A DNA stretch of 64,000 nucleotides from Tsuneonella suprasediminis (GCF_003605755.1 NZ_RAHJ01000003.1:1-64000); one strand, 5' to 3'. Positions 15,309 to 24,876 are shown, numbered from the stretch's first letter. The notes: generated by a model from the sequence alone, not told the origin. A program made the numbers and translations.

Positions 15309-15905
15309 ATGCAAAGCAAAACCACCCAGACCGAAACTCAGTCGACTGCCGCGCTGCAGCGTTTGTTGTCCGGCATCGACGAGATGTTGGGCGTCGCCAG
15401 CGAAATGGCGACCGCTTCGGGCAAAAGCTGGCTGGCAGAACAGATCGAAGACACGCAGTTCATGTTCTCGCGCTCGATCGCGCGGGAAAGCGAAGTGATC
15501 GACAAGCTGCCGGCAAGCGGCACGCTTGCCATTCCCTCTCAGGATCCGGGGCAACAGGCTGTCAACATCACCCCGCAGATGGTTGTCGGCGACAATATGG
15601 ATGCCGTCGTGCGGACATATCTGGTCGCGTCGATCCAGCGGAAGCTGCGAACAGCCGGGCCGGCCTGTGCCAAGCTGCTGGTTCTGCTGATGTCGGAAGC
15701 GGATTCATATGTCGCGAGTTCGGTGGTGCGCGCGCATTTGCGGACCAATTCGCACGATGATCGTGTGATAAAGGTCTATATTTGCCGCTTGCGGTCCGAG
15801 CTGCGGCTGGTGGGTATTCGCGATGCGATTGTGACCGGACGCAAGTCTTACATGTTCCGCAAGCGTTACCTCGCCCCGATGCTGACCCTGCTGAACGAAG
15901 CCTGA
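15309..15905 (+). CDS. Winged-helix (OmpR/PhoB-type) DNA-binding protein without receiver domain
   Basis: A 198-residue protein. The C-terminal ~85 residues fit the Trans_reg_C winged helix: AKLLVLLMSEADSYVASSVVRAHL (helices 1-2), then the recognition-helix pattern DDRVIKVYICRLRSELRLVG and the wing ending IVTGRKSYMF, comparable to the vxxxIxxLRxKL...ITxxGxGY of PhoB proteins. The N-terminal ~110 residues are helical and lack the Asp/Lys phosphoacceptor pattern of a receiver, so activation is probably not by phosphorelay. The start is immediately after the preceding TAG. It is the only regulator in the operon and may autoregulate it. Confidence 0.65.
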   Translation: MQSKTTQTETQSTAALQRLLSGIDEMLGVASEMATASGKSWLAEQIEDTQFMFSRSIARESEVIDKLPASGTLAIPSQDPGQQAVNITPQMVVGDNMDAVVRTYLVASIQRKLRTAGPACAKLLVLLMSEADSYVASSVVRAHLRTNSHDDRVIKVYICRLRSELRLVGIRDAIVTGRKSYMFRKRYLAPMLTLLNEA

Positions 15906-15922
15906 TCCGGGCGCGCTGTGCA

Positions 15923-17341
15923 ATGATCCCGCTGGTGCGGAATATACTGGCTTGTGTGCTGTGTATGTGTGCCGTGTGGGCGCACCCGGCTCTGTCGCAA
16001 ACGGCCGACCCGCAGCAGGCCGCGCCGCGCGAAGCGTCCGAAGTCGCCTTGTTTGCGAAGGCATTGCAGACCGTGGCCGACAACTATGTCGAAACGGTCG
16101 ACGCGCAGAAGCTGACCGATGCCGCGCTGAAAGCGATGCTGAATTCGCTCGATGGTCACTCCGCCTATATGAATGCGGAAGAATATCGCGAGTTCGACGA
16201 GAATCTGGCGGGCGAATTCGCCGGTATCGGTGTCGTTCTGGAAATAGCCGATGGCTGGCCGCGCGTGATATCCCCCACCGACGGCGGACCATCGGCCCGC
16301 GCGGGGGTGGCTTCCGGCTGGAAAATCGACACGATCGACGGCAAATCCGCCAAAGGCAAAACGCTGCAGGGCACCGTTCGCCTGTTGCGTGGACAGATCG
16401 GAACGGAAGTTGCCGTAGGGTTCAGGGATGAGCAGGGGAAGTCGCACGAACTCACCCTCGTCCGCGATACGATCCGCCTGAAAAGCGTGTATTCGCGGCG
16501 ATTGGGCGATGTCGGCTATCTGCGGATCACCAATTTCGGCGGGCGCACCGCGGATGATTTCGGGGATGCGCTGGCCGAACTGTATAGCGACGGGCCGCTG
16601 ACCGGGGCGATCCTCGATTTACGCAATAATTCTGGCGGCTTTGTCAGGGCGGCCATCGCCGTGGCGGGATATTTCCTCGAACCGGGGGCAGTCATCGTGC
16701 GTCAGGGTCGGTCGTTGCAGGATGCGGCGGAAACCAAAGTGGTTCAGGCCAATTCGCTGCTCACCGGAGTGCCCGTGGTCGTGCTGATCAATGGCGGCAG
16801 CGCCAGCTCTGCCGAGATTCTGACCGGGGCATTGCGCGACAATCACCGCGCCTCGATCCTCGGTCTGACCAGCTTCGGCAAAGGTATCGTACAGGGTGTG
16901 TTCCCGATTGCCGACGGGGCGCAGGGCGCGGTCACGGTTACCACGGTGCGCTATTTTACGCCGGAGGGGCAATCGATCCAGAAAATCGGCATCGCGCCCG
17001 ATCTCGCCGTAGCGCGCACAGAGGCAGAGGCGCGCGCGGCGCTGACTCCCGATCGCACCTTGTCGGAGGCGTCGCTGGTCAATGCGATGGACAACGATCA
17101 GGGCCTCGTGCGCGAAGTGCCCACCGAAGTGGAAGGACCGGAACCGCCCGCCGAGGGCGATCCACCCGCGCCGCCACTGTTCGCGCAGCCCGTGCCCGAC
17201 GATGCCGCGATTGCAGCGGATTTTCAGATCAGGCGCGCGCTCGATGTGCTGGCCACCGGGTCGGTCGATGCCGCGCGCGAGGGTCGGCCGGTGAAGGTCT
17301 ATTGCGCTGAAAAGCAGGCGGAAGACGCAGCATCGGAGTAG
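15923..17341 (+). CDS. S41 family carboxy-terminal processing peptidase (CtpA-like)
   Basis: A 472-residue serine protease. Residues 1-25 are a signal peptide (MIPLVRNILACVLCMCAVWAHPALS), so it acts in the periplasm. A PDZ domain follows (FAGIGVVLEIADGWPRVISP, then GGPSARAGVASGWKIDTIDG). The tail-protease core has GAILDLRNNSGG, the nucleophile Ser in NGGSASSAEILTGALRD and the general-base Lys in TSFGKGIVQ. It lies 17 bp after the regulator. Housekeeping CtpA usually sits elsewhere in sphingomonads, so a copy closing this operon suggests processing of the operon's secreted product; that is inference. Confidence 0.9.
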   Translation: MIPLVRNILACVLCMCAVWAHPALSQTADPQQAAPREASEVALFAKALQTVADNYVETVDAQKLTDAALKAMLNSLDGHSAYMNAEEYREFDENLAGEFAGIGVVLEIADGWPRVISPTDGGPSARAGVASGWKIDTIDGKSAKGKTLQGTVRLLRGQIGTEVAVGFRDEQGKSHELTLVRDTIRLKSVYSRRLGDVGYLRITNFGGRTADDFGDALAELYSDGPLTGAILDLRNNSGGFVRAAIAVAGYFLEPGAVIVRQGRSLQDAAETKVVQANSLLTGVPVVVLINGGSASSAEILTGALRDNHRASILGLTSFGKGIVQGVFPIADGAQGAVTVTTVRYFTPEGQSIQKIGIAPDLAVARTEAEARAALTPDRTLSEASLVNAMDNDQGLVREVPTEVEGPEPPAEGDPPAPPLFAQPVPDDAAIAADFQIRRALDVLATGSVDAAREGRPVKVYCAEKQAEDAASE

Positions 17342-17470
17342 TTGTCCGTCGGGCGTGGCGGATTACGGCCGGTGTCAGCGATAATGGGTGGCTGGCGCGG
17401 TGTTCGGGCTGCCCCGTCACCGGGCTTCTGAGTCGGCGTTGCACTGTCCTTCTGGCGCAACGCCGTTAGG

Positions 17471-17880
17471 GAGACGCTGGACCCCGGATCAGGTCCGGGG
17501 TGACGGTGTGATGTTTTGTGCACCTCTCCCTCGCTCCTCGTCATTGCGAGGAGCCTTCAGGCGACGTGGCAATCCATGGACCGCCCTTGCCGCGCTCACA
17601 ACCGCCGCGAAGGGCGGAGGCGTTGGGTGGAAACGTGTCACACGAAGGCACGAAGGCACGGAGTGGGTTTGGTTCGGGGGAAGGGACGGCACTGCCAATG
17701 GCTGGCCAATACTCTCGCGCATAGCCCCACCCTCGTCATTGCGAGGAGCCTTTAGGCGACGTGGCAATCCATGGACCGCCCCGGCGCCTCGGCCATCGCC
17801 GTTGTGATAAGAGAGGCCTCCCAGCCATGGATTGCTTCGCTACCCTCGCAATGCCGAACGGTGGGAGAGGCGCGTAGCAT
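17471..17880. repeat. Intergenic repeat cluster 1
   Basis: The 757-bp gap between the S41 protease and accC (17342-18098) has no supported gene. It holds the palindromic ccccggatcaggtccgggg unit (about 17473-17508), two copies of tcattgcgaggagcc followed by aggcgacgtggcaatccatgg (from 17541 and 17735), one copy of the cacgaaggcacgaaggcacg unit (about 17641-17680), and a degenerate attgcttcgct form near 17830. The same units recur at 23975-24750 and 26020-27005. Reading frames across it, including one of 566 codons antisense to accC, are shadows. Confidence 0.8.
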
Positions 17881-18098
17881 GCGAGTGGTGGAGGTGCTGC
17901 CTCCCTGCAGCGGGTGCGCCCTGCGGCGGAACGCGCCGTGAGGGTAGCTCTCTGACAGAAGTGCACCGCACAACATCCCGGCACCCCGGCACCCGGCCCA
18001 AGAAGTCCTTTACTTCCTATGCAAGGCCGCAAAGGCCAGCCTCGCCCCTGCATCAGGCCCGGAGTGACCGGGCCGCGCAGGCGGGTGGAAACACTAAG

Positions 18099-19448
18099 TC
18101 AGTCCTCCCGTTCCTTCAGCCATTCTTCCAGCCATTTAATCGAGTAATCGCCGCTCAGCACATCAGGCTGGTCGAGCAGTTCGCGGTGCAGCGGGATCGA
18201 GGTTTTCACCCCTTCCACCACCATTTCATCCAGCGCGCGCTTCAGTCGCATGATGCACCCTTCGCGGGTGCGGCCATAGACGATCAGTTTGGCGATCATC
18301 GAATCGTAGTAGGGCGGAATGCGATATCCGGCATACAGCCCGGAATCGACCCGCACATGCATGCCGCCCGCCGCGTGATAGGTGTGCACCAGTCCGGGGC
18401 TGGGGGCGAATGTGAACGGGTCTTCCGCGTTGATCCGGCATTCGATGGCGTGGCCGGTGAAGTGCAATTCGTCCTGCGTCACCGACAACGGTTTGCCATC
18501 GGCAATGCGGATCTGTTCGCGCACCAGATCGACGCCGGTGATCGCTTCGGTCACCGGATGTTCGACCTGCAGGCGGGTGTTCATTTCGATGAAATAGAAC
18601 TCCCCGTTTTCCCACAGGAATTCGATGGTGCCTGCCCCGCGATAACCCATATCGGCCATCGCCTTCGCGCAGATCGTGCCCATCCGGTCCCGCTCTTCCG
18701 GGGTGATGACGGGAGAGGGCGCCTCTTCCAGAACTTTCTGATGGCGGCGTTGCAGCGAACAGTCGCGTTCGCCCAGATGGATCGCGTTGCCGTTGCCATC
18801 GCCAAACACCTGGAATTCGATGTGGCGCGGATTGCCGAGATATTTCTCGATATAGACCGTGGCATCCCCGAACGCGGCCTTCGCCTCGCTACCCGCTTGT
18901 TTCATCAGGGTTTCGAGCGTGTCGGGGCTTTCGCAGACCTTCATCCCGCGGCCACCGCCGCCGCTGGCTGCCTTGATAATCACGGGATAGCCGATCTCGT
19001 CAGCGATTTTCTTCGCTTCCGCGACATCGGAGACAGCGCCATCGCTGCCCGGCACCAGCGGCAGGCCCAGTGCGCCGGCGGTGCGCTTCGCCTCCACTTT
19101 GTCGCCCATCGTGCGGATATGTTCGGGCTTCGGCCCGATCCACTTGATATCGTGCGCTTCGACGATTTCCGCGAACTTGGCATTTTCCGACAGGAAGCCA
19201 TAGCCGGGGTGAATCGCATCGGCCTGCGCGATTTCGGCGGCGGAAATGATCGCGGCGACGTTGAGATAGCTGTCGGTCGCGGAAGGCGGACCGATGCAGA
19301 CCGCATGATCGGCCAGCCGCACATGCATGGCATCGGCATCGGCGGTCGAATGCACGGCGACCGTTTCGATCCCCATTTCTTTCGCCGCGCGATGGATGCG
19401 GAGCGCGATTTCACCGCGATTGGCGATCAGGATACGGGTAATTGCCAT
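18099..19448 (-). CDS. accC: Acetyl-CoA carboxylase, biotin carboxylase subunit
   Basis: A 449-residue ATP-grasp enzyme, the standard length, which carboxylates biotin on AccB in the first step of malonyl-CoA formation. The N-terminus [16 protein letters not shown], the ATP-binding Gly-rich loop [11 protein letters not shown] (about 163) and the active-site block [16 protein letters not shown] (about 286-301) are intact. It begins 16 bp after accB, forming the usual accB-accC pair. The gene order aroQ-accB-accC on one strand matches that of many alphaproteobacteria. Essential, cytoplasmic. Confidence 0.98.
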   Translation of the reverse strand: MAITRILIANRGEIALRIHRAAKEMGIETVAVHSTADADAMHVRLADHAVCIGPPSATDSYLNVAAIISAAEIAQADAIHPGYGFLSENAKFAEIVEAHDIKWIGPKPEHIRTMGDKVEAKRTAGALGLPLVPGSDGAVSDVAEAKKIADEIGYPVIIKAASGGGGRGMKVCESPDTLETLMKQAGSEAKAAFGDATVYIEKYLGNPRHIEFQVFGDGNGNAIHLGERDCSLQRRHQKVLEEAPSPVITPEERDRMGTICAKAMADMGYRGAGTIEFLWENGEFYFIEMNTRLQVEHPVTEAITGVDLVREQIRIADGKPLSVTQDELHFTGHAIECRINAEDPFTFAPSPGLVHTYHAAGGMHVRVDSGLYAGYRIPPYYDSMIAKLIVYGRTREGCIMRLKRALDEMVVEGVKTSIPLHRELLDQPDVLSGDYSIKWLEEWLKERED

Positions 19449-19464
19449 GTTCGCGCCCGACGCC

Positions 19465-19953
19465 TCAGCCGATCACGACCAGCGGCTGGTCGAATTCGAC
19501 CGGCTGGGCATTGTCGACGAGAATGGCCTTGATCGTGCCCGCCTTGTCGGCAGTGATCGGGTTCATCACTTTCATCGCTTCCACGATCAGCAGGGTATCG
19601 CCCTGTTTCACACTGTCGCCCACTTTCACGAACGGCGCGGCGCCGGGTTCGGATGAAAGATAGACTGTGCCCACCATCGGGGATTTCAGCGCGCCGGCGA
19701 TTTCCGCCGCCGCTTCCTCCGCCGGGGCGGCTGCCGGTGCGGCCGGTGCAGCAGCGGGGGCCGCAACCGGTGCAGCGACCGGCGCGGCAATCGCCGCCAC
19801 ACCGCCGCGCGCCACGCGCACTTTGCGGTCGCCATCTTCGACTTCGATTTCCGTCAGCCCGGTTTCAGCGAGCAGTTCGGCCAGCTCACGAACCAGCGTG
19901 GTATCGACATTCATGCCCGCCTTGCGTGCAGGGGAGCCTTTGGTTTCGGCCAT
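19465..19953 (-). CDS. accB: Acetyl-CoA carboxylase biotin carboxyl carrier protein
   Basis: A 162-residue BCCP. The N-terminal domain ([37 protein letters not shown]) is followed by the Ala/Pro-rich flexible linker (about 58-85) and the biotinyl domain with the lysine acceptor in [10 protein letters not shown] (Lys at about 128). The start at 19953 is supported by aagagg eight bases upstream; a second Met (MNVDT) 13 codons in is an alternative. It is cotranscribed with accC and lies 77 bp downstream of aroQ. Confidence 0.97.
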   Translation of the reverse strand: MAETKGSPARKAGMNVDTTLVRELAELLAETGLTEIEVEDGDRKVRVARGGVAAIAAPVAAPVAAPAAAPAAPAAAPAEEAAAEIAGALKSPMVGTVYLSSEPGAAPFVKVGDSVKQGDTLLIVEAMKVMNPITADKAGTIKAILVDNAQPVEFDQPLVVIG

Positions 19954-20030
19954 TGTGTGCCTCTTGATTTGTCCAGCGCCCGCCTATGGGCATCCATGAG
20001 CAGGCTGGCAAGGGGGTGGAGGGTCTGAGC

Positions 20031-20465
20031 CTAGAGTTTGGCAGCCTTTTCCAGCGCGATGACATAGCTTTGCGCGCCAAGCCCTTTGACTTCATCGACC
20101 GCGGCCATGCCGACATAGGACACGTGGCGGAATTCCTCGCGCGTCATCGGATCGGACAGATGCACTTCGATCACCGGGGTGCGGATCGACCGGATCGCAT
20201 CGAGCAGCGCGATAGAGGTGTGGGTATAGGCACCGGCGTTGAGCAGCACCGCCTTCGCTCCTTCGGCCTGCGCTTCGTGCAGCCAGTCGACCAGATGCCC
20301 TTCGTGGTTTGACTGCCGCACATCGACCTCCACCCCCAGATCGTGCGCGCGGTCTTCCAGCATCCCGGCAATATCGTCGAGCGTGTCGGAACCATATATT
20401 TCCGGCTCCCGCAGGCCGAGCAAGTTGAGGTTGGGTCCGTTGAGGACATAGATCGTATCGGTCAT
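20031..20465 (-). CDS. aroQ: Type II 3-dehydroquinate dehydratase
   Basis: A 144-residue dodecameric type II dehydroquinase of the shikimate pathway. Conserved blocks: VLNGPNLNLLGLREPEIYG with the catalytic Tyr on the flexible loop, SNHEGHLVDWLHEA, LNAGAYTHTSIAL, and PVIEVHLSDPMTREEFRHVSY with the His. The start at 20465 is chosen over an upstream ATG in the same frame because the family begins right before xxIYVLNGPN. It heads the aroQ-accB-accC run. Confidence 0.97.
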   Translation of the reverse strand: MTDTIYVLNGPNLNLLGLREPEIYGSDTLDDIAGMLEDRAHDLGVEVDVRQSNHEGHLVDWLHEAQAEGAKAVLLNAGAYTHTSIALLDAIRSIRTPVIEVHLSDPMTREEFRHVSYVGMAAVDEVKGLGAQSYVIALEKAAKL

Positions 20466-20541
20466 GGTGTCGCTTCTAGGCTGAGGCTGGTGGATCGCAA
20501 GCGTGTTGAAGGAGGGAAGTGGCGCCAAGCCGGGAGGGCGA

Positions 20542-20955
20542 TCACCGCTCCACCCCCTTCGCCTTGCCCCACTGGCGGGCGGCGGTGTAGCCGAGGTAGC
20601 CGGTGCCGAAGAGGGTGTAGAGCTCGCCCGGCAGGCCGCGCAGGTATGCGGCCATCGCGGTGGATATGCCGCTCGCCGCGCCGGGGGCGAACAGCGACAG
20701 GACGCTGACCGGCAGAGCGAACAGGATCATCGCATACATCACATAGAGGAAACTGGGCCTTGCGCGGCTGGTCCACGGGTCGGTCGAACTGGCCTCTGCC
20801 ACGATGGCGGACAGGCGTGCTTCGATCGCTTTCAGTTCCTGCGTCCCTTCCAGTTCGAGCAGGGCCAGTTTCGCTTTCGCCCGCGCTTCCTTGTCGGGGA
20901 TGACCTTGTCGATGATCCCGGCGATGGGGCCGACGAGCGCTTCGAGGATGGACAT
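20542..20955 (-). CDS. 3TM-type holin (GTA holin family), orphan
   Basis: A 137-residue protein matching the GTA_holin_3TM family: an amphipathic N-terminus (MSILEALVGPIAGIIDKVIPDKEARAKAKLALLELEG is split over about 37 residues), then hydrophobic segments FLYVMYAMILFALPVSVLSLF, GISTAMAAYL and LYTLFGTGYLGYTAARQW. Holins open the inner membrane for an endolysin. ggagaa precedes the chosen ATG; a longer frame to 20997 is less likely. No other gene transfer agent or phage gene lies nearby, so it is an isolated family member that may serve a dispersed GTA locus or be a relic. Confidence 0.8.
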   Translation of the reverse strand: MSILEALVGPIAGIIDKVIPDKEARAKAKLALLELEGTQELKAIEARLSAIVAEASSTDPWTSRARPSFLYVMYAMILFALPVSVLSLFAPGAASGISTAMAAYLRGLPGELYTLFGTGYLGYTAARQWGKAKGVER

Positions 20956-21096
20956 AACGCATTCTCCGGTTCGGTTGAGAGAGGGTCTTTTATCCAAATA
21001 GGTTCGTGTAGGAAATAGGGCGAACCGGAATAGAGGTTTGACACGGGCGCGACCCCGGCGCAGATACTGGCCGGACAGGGGAGACGTTCAGCAGCC

Positions 21097-22896
21097 ATGA
21101 AATTTGCCAGTTCCATTGCCGCCATCGCTTTGCTGGCGACCGTGCCGCTCCATGCTGCCGACCGCCCTGCCGCCGAACCGGATTCTGTCGCGCAGGCCGC
21201 GCCGATGGCGAGCGCGGCGGACCGGGCCTTGCGCGCGCTTTATACCGAATACTGGAACTGGCAGGTGGCCGATGGCGGCTGGATCGAACAGGCCGATGGA
21301 TCGGTCGAACCCGGCCCGACTATCCCCTCTGTCACTCCCAAAGCCAACCGCGCCCGTGCGGCGAAGGCGGCGGAGTTCCTGCGGCGGCTGGAGGGGATCG
21401 ATACCGCATCGCTATCCCCGACAGAACGCGACAATGCCGATGTCCTGCGCGCTGTCTTGCAAGAAGCGATTGGCGATGCGCGCTTTTCCGAATGGGAAAT
21501 GCCGTTCGATTCGGACAGCAATTTCTGGTCATACTGGGATGCGCGCGGCGGGTTTCAGACGGTGGCCGAATATGACAACTACATCGCCCGGATCAAACAA
21601 CTGCCGCGCTATTTCGCGGAGCAGGAGGCGAATGCCCGCGCCGGATTGAAGCGCGGGTTCTCTGTCCCCAAAGTCACGCTGACGGGGCGCGATGCCAGTC
21701 TGGCGGCCTATGTGGTGGACGACCCGGAGAAGAGCCCGTTCTGGAATGCGTTCCGGCAGATGCCCGCGCGGTTTTCCGATGCCGATCGCAAGCGGCTGAT
21801 GGACGCAGGCCGCGCCGCGATCGCGCAGCAGGTGACGCCCGCCTATGCCGCGTTGCTCGATTTCATCCGCCGCGAATATGTGCCGCAGGCCCGCACGACA
21901 CTGGCGGCGGAGGCGATGCCCGACGGCAAGGCCTATTATCGGCAGCAGATCCGCCAATACACCACGCTCGACCTGACAGCCGAACACATCCACCGGATTG
22001 GCCTGCGCGAAGTCGCCCGCATCGAACAACAGATGCAGGCGGTGATGGACGAGATGGGGTTCAAGGGCACGATTGCCCGGTTCACCGAACATCTGCGGAC
22101 CGATCCAAAATACATTGCCAAAACGCCCGACGAACTGATGGGCGTATCGGCCTATGCGGTGAAGCGGGTGGATGGGAAGATCGCGGATTACTTCGGTTTT
22201 CTGCCGCGCCGCCGGTTCACTATCCGCCCGGTGCCCGATGCCATCGCGCCGTTCTATACCGCAGGGCGCGGCGGGCTGGATGCGTGTCTGATGAACACAT
22301 ACGATCTGCCGTCGCGCCCGCTGTACAATATTCCGGTGCTGACGCTGCACGAATGCGAGCCGGGGCACAGCTTTCAGGCGGCGTTCCAGACCGAAGTGGG
22401 CGGCGATATCCCGCAGTTTCGCCGCAACGTCTATTTCTCCGGCATGGGCGAAGGGTGGGGGCTGTACACCGAATATCTCGGCAACGAGATGGGCATCTAT
22501 CGCACCCCCGAAGAACGCTTCGGTCAGCTGAGCTATTCGATGTGGCGGGCGGCGCGACTGGTGATCGATACCGGCATCCATCACTATGGGTGGAGCAGGG
22601 ACAAGGCGATTGCCTATCTGGCGGACCGCACCGCGCTGTCGCGCCACGAAGTCGAAACCGAAGTCGATCGCTATATCTCATGGCCCGGTCAGGCGCTGGC
22701 GTATAAGCTGGGCGAGATGACGATCCTGCGCCTGCGCGCCAAAGCGGAAGATGCGCTGGGCGACCGGTTCGATATTCGCAAATTCCACGATGTCGTCTTA
22801 TCTCTTGGCTCGGTGCCGTTGCCGACACTGGAACGGCGGATCGACGATTTCATCGCTGACGGCGGACAGGGTCTGCCGGGCGTGGATTACAACTGA
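21097..22896 (+). CDS. DUF885 family metallopeptidase-like exported protein
   Basis: A 599-residue protein with a signal peptide (MKFASSIAAIALLATVPLHAA). DUF885 members resemble M32/M3-like zinc carboxypeptidases: the zinc motif is VLTLHECEPGHSFQAAF (HExxxGH, about 424-430) and a downstream Glu-containing segment is SGMGEGWGLYTEYLGNEMG. Residues such as YYRQQIRQYTT and TAEHIHRIGLREVARIE are typical of the family. Predicted to be a periplasmic di/oligopeptidase; substrate unknown. It ends eight bases before the LacI gene, so the two are probably cotranscribed. Confidence 0.88.
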   Translation: MKFASSIAAIALLATVPLHAADRPAAEPDSVAQAAPMASAADRALRALYTEYWNWQVADGGWIEQADGSVEPGPTIPSVTPKANRARAAKAAEFLRRLEGIDTASLSPTERDNADVLRAVLQEAIGDARFSEWEMPFDSDSNFWSYWDARGGFQTVAEYDNYIARIKQLPRYFAEQEANARAGLKRGFSVPKVTLTGRDASLAAYVVDDPEKSPFWNAFRQMPARFSDADRKRLMDAGRAAIAQQVTPAYAALLDFIRREYVPQARTTLAAEAMPDGKAYYRQQIRQYTTLDLTAEHIHRIGLREVARIEQQMQAVMDEMGFKGTIARFTEHLRTDPKYIAKTPDELMGVSAYAVKRVDGKIADYFGFLPRRRFTIRPVPDAIAPFYTAGRGGLDACLMNTYDLPSRPLYNIPVLTLHECEPGHSFQAAFQTEVGGDIPQFRRNVYFSGMGEGWGLYTEYLGNEMGIYRTPEERFGQLSYSMWRAARLVIDTGIHHYGWSRDKAIAYLADRTALSRHEVETEVDRYISWPGQALAYKLGEMTILRLRAKAEDALGDRFDIRKFHDVVLSLGSVPLPTLERRIDDFIADGGQGLPGVDYN

Positions 22897-22904
22897 GAGG
22901 GCAT

Positions 22905-23936
22905 ATGGGCCGGGGCCGGGTCACTTCGATCGATGTTGCGGAGGCGGCGGGTGTCAGTCAGTCGACCGTCAGCCGCGCGCTGGCCGGATCGCCCGCGATC
23001 ACGCCGGAAACCCGCATGCGGGTGGAACAGGCCGCGCGGGCGCTGGGCTATCACGTCGACGCCCGCGCCGCGCGGCTTCGCAGCGGCCGCACCGGTACGC
23101 TGGCGATCGTAGTGGTCGGACGCAGCGGATACGATCCCACACGGGTCAGCGCATTTCACTATGCCCTGCTGGGCAGCACCTGCGCCGCAGCGGCGGAGCG
23201 CGGGTATCAGTCGCTCGTCTCGTTCCAGTCGGAGGCGGAGCATTATTCGTGGAACTTCGTCGCCAGCGGTCAGGCAGACGGGCTGGTGGTGATGGGCACC
23301 AGCGTCAACCGCGCCGCATGGGCCGATCTGCGCCAGACCGAGCTGCAGGGGCCGAGCGTGTTCTGGGGCGATCCGTTCGACGACGGGCGCTGGGTCCGCG
23401 CCGACAATCGCGGCGGGGCGCAACTGGCGGTGAACCGCCTGATCGCGGCAGGGCACAAACGCATCGCTTTCGTCGGCACGGTCGATGCGATCCACCCGCA
23501 ATTCGCAGAACGATACGAAGGGTATCGCATCGCGCTGGAACAGGCCGGGCTGGAGCCGGGCAAACCGGTCCCCGCAGAGGGCGACGACCGCGTCGCCGCC
23601 GGCCGCGCCGCGGCGATCACGGTGATGGAGCAATCCGACCGCCCCGATGCGATCTTCGCCGCGAACGACGCCATCGCGCTGGGCGTGCTGGAACAGCTTT
23701 CGCGCATGGGCTTTACCGTGCCCGACGATATCGGCGTGATCGGGTTCGACGGGCTGGCGGCAGGCGAACACGCGCACCCGCCGCTGACCACGATAGAGCC
23801 GGACTTTGCCGAAGCGGGCCGCGTACTGGTCGCCCATGTCTGCGCCGAAACCGACGACGAAGCCCGCGAAGCCGCCCGCCGCGTACCCGTGCGCCTGGTG
23901 GAGCGCCGCAGTGTGCGGCCGGTGCAGCTGTCCTGA
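22905..23936 (+). CDS. LacI family transcriptional regulator
   Basis: A 343-residue regulator. Residues 5-55 are the LacI helix-turn-helix and hinge: TSIDVAEAAGVSQSTVSRALAGSPAITPETRMRV and ARALGYHVDARAARLRSGRTG. The rest is a periplasmic-binding-protein-like effector domain (LAIVVVGRSGY, FVGTVDAIHPQFAERYEGYR, DAIFAANDAIALGVLEQLSRMG, IGVIGFDGLAAGEHAHPPLTTIEP). It follows the DUF885 gene with an 8-bp gap, unusual partner for a sugar-type regulator; its effector and targets are unknown. gagagg precedes the ATG. Confidence 0.93.
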   Translation: MGRGRVTSIDVAEAAGVSQSTVSRALAGSPAITPETRMRVEQAARALGYHVDARAARLRSGRTGTLAIVVVGRSGYDPTRVSAFHYALLGSTCAAAAERGYQSLVSFQSEAEHYSWNFVASGQADGLVVMGTSVNRAAWADLRQTELQGPSVFWGDPFDDGRWVRADNRGGAQLAVNRLIAAGHKRIAFVGTVDAIHPQFAERYEGYRIALEQAGLEPGKPVPAEGDDRVAAGRAAAITVMEQSDRPDAIFAANDAIALGVLEQLSRMGFTVPDDIGVIGFDGLAAGEHAHPPLTTIEPDFAEAGRVLVAHVCAETDDEAREAARRVPVRLVERRSVRPVQLS

Positions 23937-23974
23937 CGTCGGTCGGGCCGAGGGTGCAGGTGCGGCCCAAAGCC

Positions 23975-24750
23975 CCCACCATTCGGCATTGCGAGCATAG
24001 CTGAGCAATCGATGGCGAGAAGGTTCTGCCCATCGCGGCGGATGTGGCCGGGGCGAGGGCGGTCGATGGATTGCCACGTCGTCTGCGGCTCCTCGCAATG
24101 ACGAGGGGGCGGCGGTGCGCGCGATAGTACTGGCCTACCATCGGCAGTGCGACCTTACCTTCGAACCAAACCCACTCCGTGCCTTCGTGCCTTCGTGTGA
24201 CACCTCCACCCAACGCCTCCGCCCATCGCGGCGCTTATGGCCGGGACGCGAGGGTGGTCCGTGGATTGCCACGTCGCCTGCGGCTCCTCGCAATGACGAG
24301 GGGGGAGGGAGGGCCGCCCGCCGCAACGTCACCCCGGACCTGATCCGGGGTCCAGCTTCGCCTTGCAGCGTTGCGTTTAAGAAAAGCTGGGCCCCGGCTC
24401 AGGGGCCGGGGCGACGGGGTGGGCAGACTGGCCCTTTCCTTCCCTTCAGGTCACCACGTTCCTCACCCAGTCGTCATTGCGAGCGCAGCGAAGCAATTCA
24501 TGACCTGAGGGCGCAGTCTATCGCGCCGGTAATGGCCGGGACGCGAGGGTGGCCCCTGGATTGCCACGTCGCCTGCGGCTCCTCGCAATGACGAGTGGAG
24601 GGGATACGCGCGATAGCATTGATCAACCATCGGCAGCGCGTCCTCTGCTCCTGAACCCAGCCCACTCCGTGCCTTCGTGCCTTCGTGTGACAAGCTTCCA
24701 CCCGACGCCCCCTCCCATCGCGGCGGTAGTGGCCGGGGCGAGGGCGACCC
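23975..24750. repeat. Intergenic repeat cluster 2
   Basis: Gene-free. It contains three inverted-orientation copies of the tggattgccacgtcg...ctcctcgcaatgacgag unit (about 24073-24103, 24262-24302, 24558-24597), the related tcgtcattgcgagcgcagcgaagc form (24471-24500), two copies of the cgtgccttcgtgccttcgtgtgac unit (about 24180-24203 and 24669-24692), and the ccccggacctgatccggggtccagc plus gccccggctcaggggccggggc hairpin pair (24332-24414). The units are joined in the same relative order as in clusters 1 and 3, so they move or duplicate as a composite. Confidence 0.85.
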
Positions 24751-24876
24751 GGTGTTGCTCCCGGCTTACCGCAATGATGTTCCGATATGGCACGGCGGCT
24801 AAAATGGGGTTTTGATTTCTTTATTCGTGCCTACCTGCGCGCCCGACAACGTTCCCTCTTCGAAGGTTTTGGCCCC

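Noticed and set aside
17832-19532. A 566-codon rightward frame across accC
   Set aside because: It lies antisense to accC and accB, whose biotin carboxylase and biotinyl motifs are unambiguous.
20542-20955. Holin as evidence of a resident prophage
   Set aside because: Neighbours are housekeeping genes; no capsid, tail, portal or integrase gene lies nearby.
24780-24805. Sigma-54-like tggcacg upstream of the PEP-CTERM gene
   Set aside because: The -24-like half is present but the required -12 TTGC element is missing at the correct distance.
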